Assembly: GCF_011603255.1 (NCBI RefSeq)
Contig: NZ_JAANCM010000011.1
Span: 142,419-206,418, forward strand
Length of the DNA: 64,000 bases
Reading direction: 5' to 3'
Origin: Ferranicluibacter rubi
GTDB lineage: Bacteria; Pseudomonadota; Alphaproteobacteria; Rhizobiales; Rhizobiaceae
The first letter of the stretch is position 1. The number at the start of each line of letters is the position of its first letter. The notes beneath the pieces were generated by a model, which worked only from the letters and a program-made list of their open reading frames with translations, was not told the DNA's origin and ran no database searches. The translations under genes were made by a program, and so were the position numbers. Below are positions 21,197 to 30,542 of this stretch, in pieces.

Positions 21197-22075
21197 TCAG
21201 GACACGGGGACGACATCGACGGCCTGGTCCGTCTTGTGGCTGCCGTAGCTCTTGAGGACGCCGATAACCGGCGCGACGTCCGAATAATCGCGGCCGTGGC
21301 CGACGACGATGTGATCCGTGCCGGCGGGCACATTGTTGGTGGGGTCGAGCTCCACCCAGCCCAGCATCTTGCCGCACCAGACGCGCACCCAGGCATGCAT
21401 GGCGTCGGCACCTTCCAGCCGCTCCTTGCCCGGTGGCGGCAGCGTGCGCAGGAAGCCGCTGACATAACCGGCGGGAATGCCGAGTGCGCGCAGCGCGACG
21501 ATCATGATATGTGCGAAGTCCTGGCAGACGCCCTTCTTCAGCCGGAAGGCCTCGATCGGCGTGCTGTCGACCGACGTCGCCTTGGGGTCGTAGGTAAAGT
21601 CCTTGTAGATCCGCTCGCACATCAGGCCGGCGATCTCGCGGACGGTCATTCCGGGCTTGACCATCCCCCGGGCATAGGCCGCGATCGTCGGGTCCTCGGC
21701 AAGGCGCGGGCTCGTTGCCAGGAAATGGTGGGGGGAGCCGGGATCGAGCGACCAGACGGCGCCGATCTCTGCGGGAAAGGCGGCGAGGTCCGGCGAGAAA
21801 TCCGCCGTGGGCATCGCAGCTTCCAGCTGGACCCGCGCCTTCATATGGATGATCAGCTCGTCGTGAAGCTTGCGAAAGAGGATCGACGTCGAGGGGTTTT
21901 GAAAGAAATCCAGCATGTCGGTGCGTTCTTCGGGCACCGGCGTGCAGGTGACGGTGCCCGCCACCAGACGCTGGCGCGACGGCAGGGACAGCGGCAGCAC
22001 GCGCACGATGTGGCGTCCGCCGGAAACCGGGATCTCGTAGCTATAGGTGATCTTGAGGCTGATATCGTAGAGCAT
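21197..22075 (-). CDS. Transglutaminase-like cysteine peptidase family protein
   Basis: A 292-residue protein with an N-terminal bacterial transglutaminase-associated beta domain and a transglutaminase core. The catalytic triad is visible as Cys184 (KKGVCQDFAH), His227 (DAMHAWVRVW) and Asp244 (WVELDPTN). GCGGGGGAT gives a good ribosome-binding site before ATG 22075. It is the third gene of a same-strand set with the ATP-grasp/alpha-E and transglutaminase/DUF2126 genes, 109 bases after the preceding stop. Such proteins usually act as proteases or amidases; cross-linking activity is not proven for this group. Confidence 0.88.
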   Translation of the reverse strand: MLYDISLKITYSYEIPVSGGRHIVRVLPLSLPSRQRLVAGTVTCTPVPEERTDMLDFFQNPSTSILFRKLHDELIIHMKARVQLEAAMPTADFSPDLAAFPAEIGAVWSLDPGSPHHFLATSPRLAEDPTIAAYARGMVKPGMTVREIAGLMCERIYKDFTYDPKATSVDSTPIEAFRLKKGVCQDFAHIMIVALRALGIPAGYVSGFLRTLPPPGKERLEGADAMHAWVRVWCGKMLGWVELDPTNNVPAGTDHIVVGHGRDYSDVAPVIGVLKSYGSHKTDQAVDVVPVS

Positions 22076-22184
22076 GGATCCCCCGCGGTCTGGTCCGTCC
22101 CGACTCTATGCCCTGTTTGACGTTTCTGCGCATTCTAAAAGCGGCCGCGTCACGAAAGCATAAGACGGCTCGGATGGCGCGCCA

Positions 22185-24638
22185 TCAGCTCAGATAGGTC
22201 TGCGCGAGAATGTCGGAGAAGCGTTCCATCTCCTTCTCGAGGTGCTCGTAGACCTCGCTCGTCATGCCCTCGGGCGTCATCACTGCGAGACCCGAATGCA
22301 GGCGCACCGCCTCACGGTAGAAGGGCGACATCTGGCCGTTCTGGTAAGCGTTCGGCAGCTGTTCGACCTCGGCGCGGATTTCGTTCAGCTGATAGAGGAT
22401 GGAGCGCGGGTTGAGCGGATCGAGCGCCAGGAGGTCGGTGACCGTCAAAGGCGCGGTGTTGACGTTGTAGCGGCGGCGATGGGTCATGACGCTGTCGCCG
22501 ATCTCCAGCAGCATGTCGAGCGCGCCGTCCGGCGCATCCCGGCCCGACATATGGCCGAGCAGGCGGGTCATGTGCATGCCGCGCTCGAGATAGCGGCCGA
22601 TCGACAGGAAGCGCCAGCCGGTGAAGCGGTACATGTTTTCGTGCACGAGACCGGCAAAGCCGGCGAGCTTGCGCAGCAGAATGGTCATGGCGTGCGTCGC
22701 GTCGTCGCCGGCCTCTACCGTCGCGCGGAACTTGCGCACCGTCTTCGACAGGTCGTTGAGCGCCAGCCAGCCATCGGCCGAGAAGCGGTCGCGGATGTTG
22801 CTTGCCGAATAGAGCGCGCTGTCGATATTGGCGACGAGACTGTCGGGCACCGGCTGCGCCGAGTCGATGTCGAGCACCTTCAGATATTCGGAGACGTCCT
22901 TCAGCAGCGGCATTTCGCTGTTGGCGTTTTCGGCAAAGCGCCCGTGCCAGGCCCGCAGGATGCGCAGGGCGCCTTCCGAGCGCTCGATATAGCGGCCGAG
23001 CCAGAACAGGTTGTCCGCAGCCCGGCTCGGCAGGCTGCCGGGCATGGTGCGGATGAAGGTTTCGTCGGAGGTGAGGAGCGTGGTGCGCTCGACAGGGCGA
23101 TCGCTGACGATCCAGACGTCGGCCGCCGAGCCGCCGGCCTGCATGGCGATAGCGGCGGCGTCCGCCCCACTTGAGATCCGGGCAAAGCCGCCGGGCATGA
23201 CCTGCCAGCCGTTGCGCGTGCGGGCGAGATAGACGCGCAGGCTCATCGGGCGGGGCGTCAGCTTGCCATCCACCCAGGCGGGCGTGGTGGAGAGCGTGAC
23301 GACTTCCTGGCCGACCAGCTTCTGCCCGTCATTGGCCAGCCAGTCGCGGATCGACAGCTTGGCGTTTTCGCGCATGGACGAGCCGAGTACAGATCGGCCG
23401 TTGTCGTCGAAGAAGGGGCGCGTGGAGTAGGCGGGGCCGATGACCATCTTCTCGATGTTGCGGGCCACCTGCTCGCGCTCGGGTTTCTGTCCGCACCACC
23501 ATGTGGCGATGCTCGGCAGCAGCAGGTCTTCGCCCAGCAGATGATGGCAGATCGTCGGCATGAAAGCGAGGAAGGCGCGCGTTTCCAGAATGCCGGAGCC
23601 GAGGGCGTTGACGATGGAGACGGTGCCCGCGCGCAGCGCCGCGAGCAGGCCGGGGGTGCCGATGTGAGAGCGCTGGTCGAGTTCGAGCGGATCGGCGAAG
23701 GAGGAGTCGAGGCGGCGCCAGAGAATGCCGATCGGCTTCAGGCCGGCCACGGTACGCACCATCACGCGCCCGTCCACCACAGTCAGATCTTCGCCCTCCA
23801 GCAGCATGAAGCCGAGATAGCGGGCGATGTAGGCGTGCTCGAAATAGGTCTCGTTGGCGAGACCCGGTGTCAGCACGGCGATGCGGTCGTCCGGCGAGCG
23901 CTTGCGCATCTGCAGCGCATCGCGGAAGGCGACGAAGAAGCGGGCGAGACGGTGGACATGGGTCTCGGCATAGATGTCGGAAAAGGCGCGCGTGGTCGCC
24001 ACCCGGTTTTCCAGCGCGAAGCCGGCGCCGGAGGGGGCCTCCGTGCGGTCGGCCAGCACCCACCAGTTTCCGTCCGGGCCGCGGCCGATCTCGAACGACA
24101 CGAAATGCAGGAAGTTGCCGTCGGCCGGCTGCACGCCGACCATGGGGCGCAGGAACTCGGTATTGCCCGCGACCAGCGCCGGCGGCAGGAAGCCTTCGTT
24201 GACGAGCGTGTTCGGCCCGTAGATGTCGGCGGCGATCCGCTCCAGCAGGTCTGCGCGCTGGATGAGGCCAAGCGACAGCTCTTCCCATTCGCGTTCGGCA
24301 ATCAGCACCGGGATGTGCGACAGCGGCCAGCTACGCTCGGAGTTCTCCTTGGTGCCGTAGGCGCGATAGAAGACGCCGGCGTCGCGGAGATAGCGGTCGG
24401 CCCGGGCGAAGCGGTTGGCAAGCTCCGCCTCGTCCATGCGGCCGATGGCCGAGACGAGATGCTGCCAGACGGGGCGGACATTGCCCTGCGCATCCACCAT
24501 CTCGTCGGCGATGCCCGGCAGGGCGCGATAGTCGGCCACCGGGTTCCCCGTCCGCTTCGGGATACCAGCGGCCGTCCCGGCCAATCCCGCTTTGATGGCC
24601 TCCCCTTTGATGGTCCCGGCCGTCGGCTTCTGTGTCAT
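22185..24638 (-). CDS. Circularly permuted ATP-grasp / alpha-E fusion protein
   Basis: An 817-residue two-part protein. Residues about 40-510 match the circularly permuted ATP-grasp family (COG2308 type): DIYGPNTLVNEGFLPPALV, then RPMVGVQPADG, then LTPGLANETYFEHAYIARYLG. Residues about 535-817 are an alpha-E helical domain (COG2307 type), beginning LPSRAADNLFWLGRYIERSEG. ATP-grasp enzymes of this kind are predicted to join carboxyl and amino groups, perhaps making a peptide tag. The start is at ATG 24638, and its Shine-Dalgarno AGGA overlaps the TAG stop of the preceding gene, so the two are translationally coupled. In many genomes the two halves are separate neighbouring genes; here they are fused. 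Confidence 0.9.
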   Translation of the reverse strand: MTQKPTAGTIKGEAIKAGLAGTAAGIPKRTGNPVADYRALPGIADEMVDAQGNVRPVWQHLVSAIGRMDEAELANRFARADRYLRDAGVFYRAYGTKENSERSWPLSHIPVLIAEREWEELSLGLIQRADLLERIAADIYGPNTLVNEGFLPPALVAGNTEFLRPMVGVQPADGNFLHFVSFEIGRGPDGNWWVLADRTEAPSGAGFALENRVATTRAFSDIYAETHVHRLARFFVAFRDALQMRKRSPDDRIAVLTPGLANETYFEHAYIARYLGFMLLEGEDLTVVDGRVMVRTVAGLKPIGILWRRLDSSFADPLELDQRSHIGTPGLLAALRAGTVSIVNALGSGILETRAFLAFMPTICHHLLGEDLLLPSIATWWCGQKPEREQVARNIEKMVIGPAYSTRPFFDDNGRSVLGSSMRENAKLSIRDWLANDGQKLVGQEVVTLSTTPAWVDGKLTPRPMSLRVYLARTRNGWQVMPGGFARISSGADAAAIAMQAGGSAADVWIVSDRPVERTTLLTSDETFIRTMPGSLPSRAADNLFWLGRYIERSEGALRILRAWHGRFAENANSEMPLLKDVSEYLKVLDIDSAQPVPDSLVANIDSALYSASNIRDRFSADGWLALNDLSKTVRKFRATVEAGDDATHAMTILLRKLAGFAGLVHENMYRFTGWRFLSIGRYLERGMHMTRLLGHMSGRDAPDGALDMLLEIGDSVMTHRRRYNVNTAPLTVTDLLALDPLNPRSILYQLNEIRAEVEQLPNAYQNGQMSPFYREAVRLHSGLAVMTPEGMTSEVYEHLEKEMERFSDILAQTYLS

Positions 24639-24644
24639 GTCGTC

Positions 24645-27600
24645 CTACAGTCCCGCCGGCCGACGTAGATCGAGCGTGAAGGGGAACTCCGGCGACGGGG
24701 TTTCCGGCGTCAGCGCATAGCCGCCGGCCGTGTGGCCCCAGGGCTCGAACCGCGCCAAGCGCCGCGCCTCCGCCTCGTTGCCGTTGACCGGGAACGTATC
24801 GTAATTGCGGCCGCCGGGATGGGCGACGTGGTAGATGCAGCCGCCGATCGAGCGGCGCGACCATGTGTCGTAGACGTCGAAGGTCAGCGGGGTGTTGACC
24901 GGGAGCACCGGATGCAGGCCGGCTGCCGGCTGCCATGCCTTGTAGCGTACGCCGGCCACCGAGACGCCGTTGACGCCCGTCGGGGTGAGCGGCACCGGGC
25001 GGCCGTTGCAGGCCACCGTGTAGCGGCCGGGATTGGCGGTCTCGAATCGAACCTGCAGGCGCTCCACGGAGCTGTCGACATAGCGCACCGTGCCGCCGAT
25101 CGCGCCCTGTTCGCCCATGACGTTCCAGGGCTCCAGCGCCTGCCGCAGTTCGAGCTTCGTGCCCTCATAGGTGACTTCGCCGCAGAAGGGGAAGCGGAAC
25201 TCCAGCTGTGCCTCGAACCATTCCGGGCGGAAGTCGAAGCCATTGGCGCGCAGGTCGGCCAGCACGTCGAGGAAATCAGCCCAGACGTGATGCGGCAGCA
25301 TGAAACGGTCGTGCAGGGTGGTGCCCCAGCGCACCAGCCTGCCATCGGCCGGGTTCTGCCAGAAGCGGGCGATGAGTGCGCGCACCAGAAGCTGCTGGGC
25401 GAGCGACATGCGCGCGTTCGGCGGCATTTCGAAGCCGCGGAACTCGACGAGGCCCAAGCGACCCGTCGGGCCGTCCGGGGAGAACAGCTTGTCGATGCAG
25501 ATTTCCGAGCGGTGCGTGTTGCCGGTGACATCGGTCAGCAGGTTGCGGAACAGGCGGTCGGTCAGCCACGGCAAGGGAGCCGTGCCCTGGCCGGGCAGGG
25601 GCACCTGCGCCATCGCCGTTTCCAGTTCGTAGAGGCTGTCGTGACGGGCCTCGTCGATGCGCGGCGCCTGGCTGGTCGGGCCGATGAACATGCCGGAGAA
25701 GAGATAGGAGAGCGACGGGTGGCGCTGCCAGTGCAGCACGAGGCTCTTCAGCAGGTCGGGACGGCGCAGGAAGGGGCTGTCGTTCGGATTGCGCCCGCCG
25801 ACCACCACATGGTTGCCGCCGCCGGTGCCGGTGTGGCGGCCGTCGATCATGAACTTGTCGGCGCCGAGGCGCGACTGGCGCGCTTCCTCGTAGATGACCG
25901 AGGTGATGTCGACGCATTCCTGCCAGTTCGCTGCAGGGTGCACGTTGACCTCGATGACGCCGGGGTCCGGCGCGACGCGCATGACGTTGACGCGCTCGTC
26001 GTGCGGCGGCGCGTAGCCTTCGATGTGGATGGCGAGGCCGAGGTCGCTTGCGGCGGTTTCGGCCGCGGCGATCAGGTCGAGATAGTCCTCGACCCGCTCC
26101 ACCGGCGGCATGAAGATGCAGAGGCGGCCGTTCTGGGGCTCGACTGTGATCGCGGTGCGTACGGCGCCGCCGATTTCGGCGAGCACCTGCTCGTTGCGGT
26201 CCTGCTGGGCTTCCGCAGCCTGGAAGGATGCTTCGGCCATTGCCCGATCCGGCTTCGGCTCGGCTTTCTCACCGGGCTTCTCGGTCACACCGGCAGCACG
26301 ACCCGGGCCGACGGGGAAGTCCGGCAGGGCGGTGCGGGGGATCGAGGGATCCGCCTCGTGGATATAGGGGAACTGCGACGGCGGGATGTAGGGTAGGGCA
26401 CCGAGCGGGATGCGATAGCCGACAGGGCTGTCGCCGGGCACGAGGAAGATCTTGCCGCGGCGCGTGCGCCAGCGTTCGCTCATCCATTTACGCCCGCCCA
26501 TCTGTCCGCCGGAGGCCTGTGCGTTCCAGGCCTGCACGGGCAGGACGAAGCCGGTGGGAACCGTCAGGCCGCGCTCGAAGACGCGGGCGATGCGGCTGCG
26601 CTCCTCGGCGTCCTTCAGCTTGGAATTCGACGGATCGACGTTCTCGGGCAGACTGCCTTCCTTGATGATCCATTCGGCTGGGTCCTCATAGGCCGGCAGA
26701 ACCATGTCCGGCTCGATGCCGAGCGCGACGGCGATGCCGGTCAGAAGCTTTTCGGCCTCTTCCGGTCCCGCTTCGGTGTCCACGTCCTCGCGCGCGACGA
26801 GCTCGGGATTGCGCCAGATCGGCACGCCGTCCCGACGCCAGTAGAGCGAGAAGGTCCAGCGCGGCAGGCTTTCGCCGGGGTACCACTTGCCCTGGCCGTA
26901 ATGGAGGAAGCCGCCGGGCGCAAAGCGCTCGCGCAGGCGCCGGATCAGATCGTCGGCCTTGCCGCGCTTGGTCGGGCCGACGGCGTCCGTATTCCATTCG
27001 CCGGATTCGAAATCGTCGATCGACACGAAGGTCGGCTCGCCGCCCATGGTCAGGCGGACGTCGTTGGCGGTGAGAGCGGCATCGACCTCATGGCCGAGCG
27101 CGTTCAGCGCATCCCAGCTTTCGTCGGAGAACGGTTTGGTAATGCGCGGATGTTCGGCGACGCGGTCCACCCGCATCTCGAAGGCAAATTCGGTCCGGGT
27201 GTCGGGATCGCCGGCGAAGCCGCCGGAAATCGGCGCGGCATTGCGGTAATGCGGCGTGGCTGAGAGGGGGATATGGCTTTCGCCGGTCAGGAGGCCGGAG
27301 GTCGGGTCGAGGCCGAGCCAGCCGGCGCCGGGAAGATAGACCTCGCACCAGGCGTGCAGGTCGGTGAAATCGACCTCGGTGCCGGAGGGGCCATCGAGCG
27401 CCTTCAGGTCCGGGGCAAGCTGTATGAGATAGCCGGATACGAAGCGGGCGGCGAGGCCGAGATGGCGCAGGATCTGCACCAGAAGCCAGCTGGAGTCGCG
27501 ACAGGAGCCGAGCGCGTTCGTCAGCGTTTCCTCGGGCGTCTGCACGCCGGGTTCCATGCGGATGACGTAGTTGACGGCCTGCTGCAGGCGCATGTTGATG

Positions 27601-28040
27601 CCGACGACGAAATCGACCGTGTTCATCGGCGTCCGGTCGAGGCCGTCGAGATAGGCCTGCAAGGCGGGGCCGGCCGGCTCGGGCTGGCTGTAGATGGCAA
27701 GGTCTTCGCGAATGTCCTCGGGATAGTCGAACGGCCAGGTCTCCGCGCTCTCTTCGACGAAGAAATCGAACGGATTGTAGACCGTCATGTCGGCGACAAG
27801 ATCGACCTCGATCTTGAACTCGGTCACCGGGTCGGGAAACACGTACCGCGCGAGATAGCTGCCATAGGGGTCCTGCTGCAGCGTCACGAAATGGTTGGCG
27901 GGCGTCACCTTGAGGGAGTGGCTCAGCACCTTCGTCTTGGAATGCGCGGCCGGCTTGAGGCGGATTACCTGCGGGCCGAGGCGGACCGGCCGGTCATAGG
28001 TATAATGAGTCAGATGGTAGATGCTGGCTTTGATCGACAT
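24645..28040 (-). CDS. Transglutaminase + DUF2126 putative amidoligase
   Basis: A large protein of about 1131 residues. Residues 1-300 form a transglutaminase with its N-terminal beta domain and a complete triad: Cys180 ([10 protein letters not shown]), His229 (DLHAWCEVY), Asp245 (GLDPTSGL). The remainder (about 310-1120) is the DUF2126 domain, annotated in Pfam as a putative amidoligase, with segments such as [22 protein letters not shown] and [17 protein letters not shown] that look like an ATP- and metal-dependent ligase core. ATG 28040 is chosen because GAGGGG precedes it at good spacing. It is the first gene of the three-gene set. Substrate unknown. Confidence 0.9.
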   Translation of the reverse strand: MSIKASIYHLTHYTYDRPVRLGPQVIRLKPAAHSKTKVLSHSLKVTPANHFVTLQQDPYGSYLARYVFPDPVTEFKIEVDLVADMTVYNPFDFFVEESAETWPFDYPEDIREDLAIYSQPEPAGPALQAYLDGLDRTPMNTVDFVVGINMRLQQAVNYVIRMEPGVQTPEETLTNALGSCRDSSWLLVQILRHLGLAARFVSGYLIQLAPDLKALDGPSGTEVDFTDLHAWCEVYLPGAGWLGLDPTSGLLTGESHIPLSATPHYRNAAPISGGFAGDPDTRTEFAFEMRVDRVAEHPRITKPFSDESWDALNALGHEVDAALTANDVRLTMGGEPTFVSIDDFESGEWNTDAVGPTKRGKADDLIRRLRERFAPGGFLHYGQGKWYPGESLPRWTFSLYWRRDGVPIWRNPELVAREDVDTEAGPEEAEKLLTGIAVALGIEPDMVLPAYEDPAEWIIKEGSLPENVDPSNSKLKDAEERSRIARVFERGLTVPTGFVLPVQAWNAQASGGQMGGRKWMSERWRTRRGKIFLVPGDSPVGYRIPLGALPYIPPSQFPYIHEADPSIPRTALPDFPVGPGRAAGVTEKPGEKAEPKPDRAMAEASFQAAEAQQDRNEQVLAEIGGAVRTAITVEPQNGRLCIFMPPVERVEDYLDLIAAAETAASDLGLAIHIEGYAPPHDERVNVMRVAPDPGVIEVNVHPAANWQECVDITSVIYEEARQSRLGADKFMIDGRHTGTGGGNHVVVGGRNPNDSPFLRRPDLLKSLVLHWQRHPSLSYLFSGMFIGPTSQAPRIDEARHDSLYELETAMAQVPLPGQGTAPLPWLTDRLFRNLLTDVTGNTHRSEICIDKLFSPDGPTGRLGLVEFRGFEMPPNARMSLAQQLLVRALIARFWQNPADGRLVRWGTTLHDRFMLPHHVWADFLDVLADLRANGFDFRPEWFEAQLEFRFPFCGEVTYEGTKLELRQALEPWNVMGEQGAIGGTVRYVDSSVERLQVRFETANPGRYTVACNGRPVPLTPTGVNGVSVAGVRYKAWQPAAGLHPVLPVNTPLTFDVYDTWSRRSIGGCIYHVAHPGGRNYDTFPVNGNEAEARRLARFEPWGHTAGGYALTPETPSPEFPFTLDLRRPAGL

Positions 28041-28280
28041 GCGGTCCCCTCGATGACGGATGGAATGTGTGCAATGCAACGAAATAAAGCAAGGCTGAAA
28101 AATCGGCAGGTCGGCCGCGGCTCTGCCATCGCACCCAGATGCAAAATGACCCGACCGAGCGATGCCCGGTCAGGCGTAAGTTTCGAATCTCATACATGAT
28201 CCGCCCGCACCGGCAGGCAGGTATGACTCTCAAGAGGAGGAAAGCGGGCCTGCGGTCGGCGCAGGCCCGGATGGCTCGGT

Positions 28281-28388
28281 CTAGAGCGTTTCCGCGTTTT
28301 TCCGAATCGCGAAAACCCTCTATCTCATTGTTTCAACGCAATTCCGGACGCAAAACCGCTGCGCACTTTTGCTGGAGGAATTGCCCTA
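28281..28388 (-). repeat. Rhizobial intergenic repeat, long copy, abutting ilvD stop
   Basis: About 108 bases with internal inverted repeats. Read on the minus strand it begins with the TAG stop codon of ilvD followed by GGCAATTCC, and continues through a segment shared almost identically with the repeat at 54557-54626: 32 identical consecutive positions, then one mismatch, then TGCGTTGAAACA. The distal half (28281-28320) contains the AGAGCG / CCTCT-flanked hairpin absent from the other copy. It resembles palindromic repeats common in Rhizobiaceae intergenic regions. Confidence 0.75.
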
Positions 28389-30224
28389 ATCCGGCAGGAT
28401 GCGCACAGCGCCCTTGTCGGCCGAGGTTGCGAAGGCGGCATAGGCCTTCAGCGCCGTCGTCACCTTGCGCTTGCGCAGCTCGGTCGGCTTCCAGCCATTG
28501 GCGTCCTGCTCGGTGCGGCGCAACGCCAGTTCGTCCTCGGACACGCGCAGCGAGATCGTGCGGTTGGGGATGTCGATGTCGATCATGTCACCCTCGCGCA
28601 CGAGGCCGATCAGGCCGCCATTCGCCGCTTCCGGCGAGACATGGCCGATGGAGAGGCCGGAGGTGCCGCCCGAGAAGCGGCCGTCGGTGATGAGCGCGCA
28701 GGCCTTGCCGAGGCCCTTCGACTTCAGATAGCTCGTGGGATAGAGCATTTCCTGCATGCCGGGGCCGCCCTTCGGGCCTTCGTAGCGGATGACGACGACG
28801 TCGCCGGCGACGACCTGGTTGGACAGGATCGCCTTCACCGAGGCGTCCTGGCTTTCGAAGACGCGAGCGGGACCGGAGAATTTCAGGATCGACTCGTCCA
28901 CGCCGGCCGTCTTCACGATGCAGCCGTCGAGCGCGATGTTGCCCTTGAGCACGGCAAGGCCGCCATCCTTGGAGAACGGGTGCTGTGCGTCGCGGATAAC
29001 GCCCTTTTCACGGTCGAAATCGAGTTCCTTCCAGCGGGCGCTCTGGCTGAAGGCGACCTGCGTCGGCACGCCGCCGGGCGCTGCGGAGAAGAGTTCGAGA
29101 GCTGCCGGATTGTCGGTGACGGCGATATCCCACTGCGACAGCGCGTCGCCGAGGGTCTTTGCATGCACCGTCGGCAGGTCGGCATTGATGAGGCCGGCGC
29201 GGTTGAGCTCGCCGAGGATCGCCATGATGCCGCCGGCGCGGTGCACGTCTTCCATGTGCACGTCGGCCTTGGCCGGCGCTACCTTGGAGAGGCAGGGCAC
29301 CTTGCGCGACAGGCGGTCGATATCGTCGAGGTTGAAGTCGATCTCGCCCTCGTGGGCGGCCGCCAAGATGTGCAGGACGGTGTTGGTCGAGCCGCCCATG
29401 GCGATATCGAGCGCCATGGCGTTCTCGAAGGCGCCCTTCGAGGCGATCGTGCGCGGCAGCGCGGTTTCGTCGTCGCCTTCGTAATAGCGCTTGGTCAGGC
29501 CGACGATGGTGCGGCCGGCTTCCAGGAACAGCTTTTCGCGATCCGAATGCGTGGCGAGCGTCGAGCCGTTGCCGGGCAGGGACAGGCCGAGAGCTTCCGT
29601 CAGACAGTTCATGGAATTGGCGGTGAACATGCCGGAGCAGGAGCCGCAGGTCGGGCAGGCCGAGCGCTCGATGGTCTGGACGTCCTCGTCCGACATCTTG
29701 TCGTCGGCCGCGGCCACCATGGCGTCCACGAGGTCGAGCGCATGGATCTTGCCGTCAGACAGGAGAACCTTGCCGGCTTCCATCGGGCCGCCGGAGACGA
29801 AGATGGTGGGGATGTTGAGGCGCAGCGAGGCCATCAGCATGCCGGGGGTGATCTTGTCGCAGTTGGAAATGCAGACCATGGCGTCGGCGCAATGCGCATT
29901 GACCATGTACTCGACGCTGTCGGCGATGATCTCGCGGGATGGCAGCGAATAGAGCATGCCATCGTGACCCATGGCGATGCCGTCATCGACCGCGATGGTG
30001 TTGAATTCCTTGGCGACGCCGCCGGACGCCTCGATCTCGCGGGCGACCAGCTGGCCGAGGTCTTTCAGATGTACGTGGCCCGGCACGAACTGGGTGAAGG
30101 AATTGACCACGGCGATGATCGGCTTGCCGAAGTCGCTGTCCTTCATGCCTGTGGCGCGCCACAGGCCGCGGGCGCCGGCCATGTTGCGGCCGTGGGTGGT
30201 GGTTCTGGAGCGATAAGCTGGCAT
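28386..30224 (-). CDS. ilvD: Dihydroxy-acid dehydratase
   Basis: Fourth common step of branched-chain amino acid synthesis, dehydrating 2,3-dihydroxyisovalerate and its methylvalerate analogue. The 612 residues match family length. Iron-sulfur cluster cysteines are visible in [12 protein letters not shown] and [19 protein letters not shown]. The C-terminal [16 protein letters not shown] signature is intact. The TAG stop codon coincides with the beginning of an intergenic repeat. The 345 bases between this stop and the next gene hold only that repeat and the promoter region of the DUF2126 gene. Confidence 0.97.
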   Translation of the reverse strand: MPAYRSRTTTHGRNMAGARGLWRATGMKDSDFGKPIIAVVNSFTQFVPGHVHLKDLGQLVAREIEASGGVAKEFNTIAVDDGIAMGHDGMLYSLPSREIIADSVEYMVNAHCADAMVCISNCDKITPGMLMASLRLNIPTIFVSGGPMEAGKVLLSDGKIHALDLVDAMVAAADDKMSDEDVQTIERSACPTCGSCSGMFTANSMNCLTEALGLSLPGNGSTLATHSDREKLFLEAGRTIVGLTKRYYEGDDETALPRTIASKGAFENAMALDIAMGGSTNTVLHILAAAHEGEIDFNLDDIDRLSRKVPCLSKVAPAKADVHMEDVHRAGGIMAILGELNRAGLINADLPTVHAKTLGDALSQWDIAVTDNPAALELFSAAPGGVPTQVAFSQSARWKELDFDREKGVIRDAQHPFSKDGGLAVLKGNIALDGCIVKTAGVDESILKFSGPARVFESQDASVKAILSNQVVAGDVVVIRYEGPKGGPGMQEMLYPTSYLKSKGLGKACALITDGRFSGGTSGLSIGHVSPEAANGGLIGLVREGDMIDIDIPNRTISLRVSEDELALRRTEQDANGWKPTELRKRKVTTALKAYAAFATSADKGAVRILPD

Positions 30225-30429
30225 GGCGTTTCCTCGAAGCGTTTATGAGGCTCGGGCGGGGCCTGGTTTGGCTTGGGCGCGACGTCCGACGACAGTTTCG
30301 GGGTCTCTAGCGTAAAACAGTCGTCGCGTCACGGTCTTCATACGGCAATCCGGTACGGTGCGATCAGGTTTTTGAACGACCAAGTTCTTCGCATCTGCAA
30401 AAGAGTTTGCTCATGCAGCACGTGTGGCG

Positions 30430-30455
30430 GGAACCAACAGGCGGGGATGCCTGTT
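30430..30455 (+). promoter_or_regulatory. Candidate EcfG-type promoter of treY, overlapping a dyad
   Basis: GGAAC (30430-30434) is followed after 17 bases by TGTT, which fits the loose rhizobial general-stress pattern GGAAC-N18/19-TT. The spacer overlaps a perfect 8-base inverted repeat, CAACAGGC / GCCTGTTG (30435-30456). It is weaker than the other EcfG boxes in this window because the -10 is TGTT, not CGTT. Confidence 0.4.
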
Positions 30456-30542
30456 GATGCAGCGCCCGCGTGACGGTCCGTCACGTCATCCCGGGTTCCC
30501 GTGCCGTTTCGTCCGCTCCTCTCAGAAGGCAGGTCTTCCACG

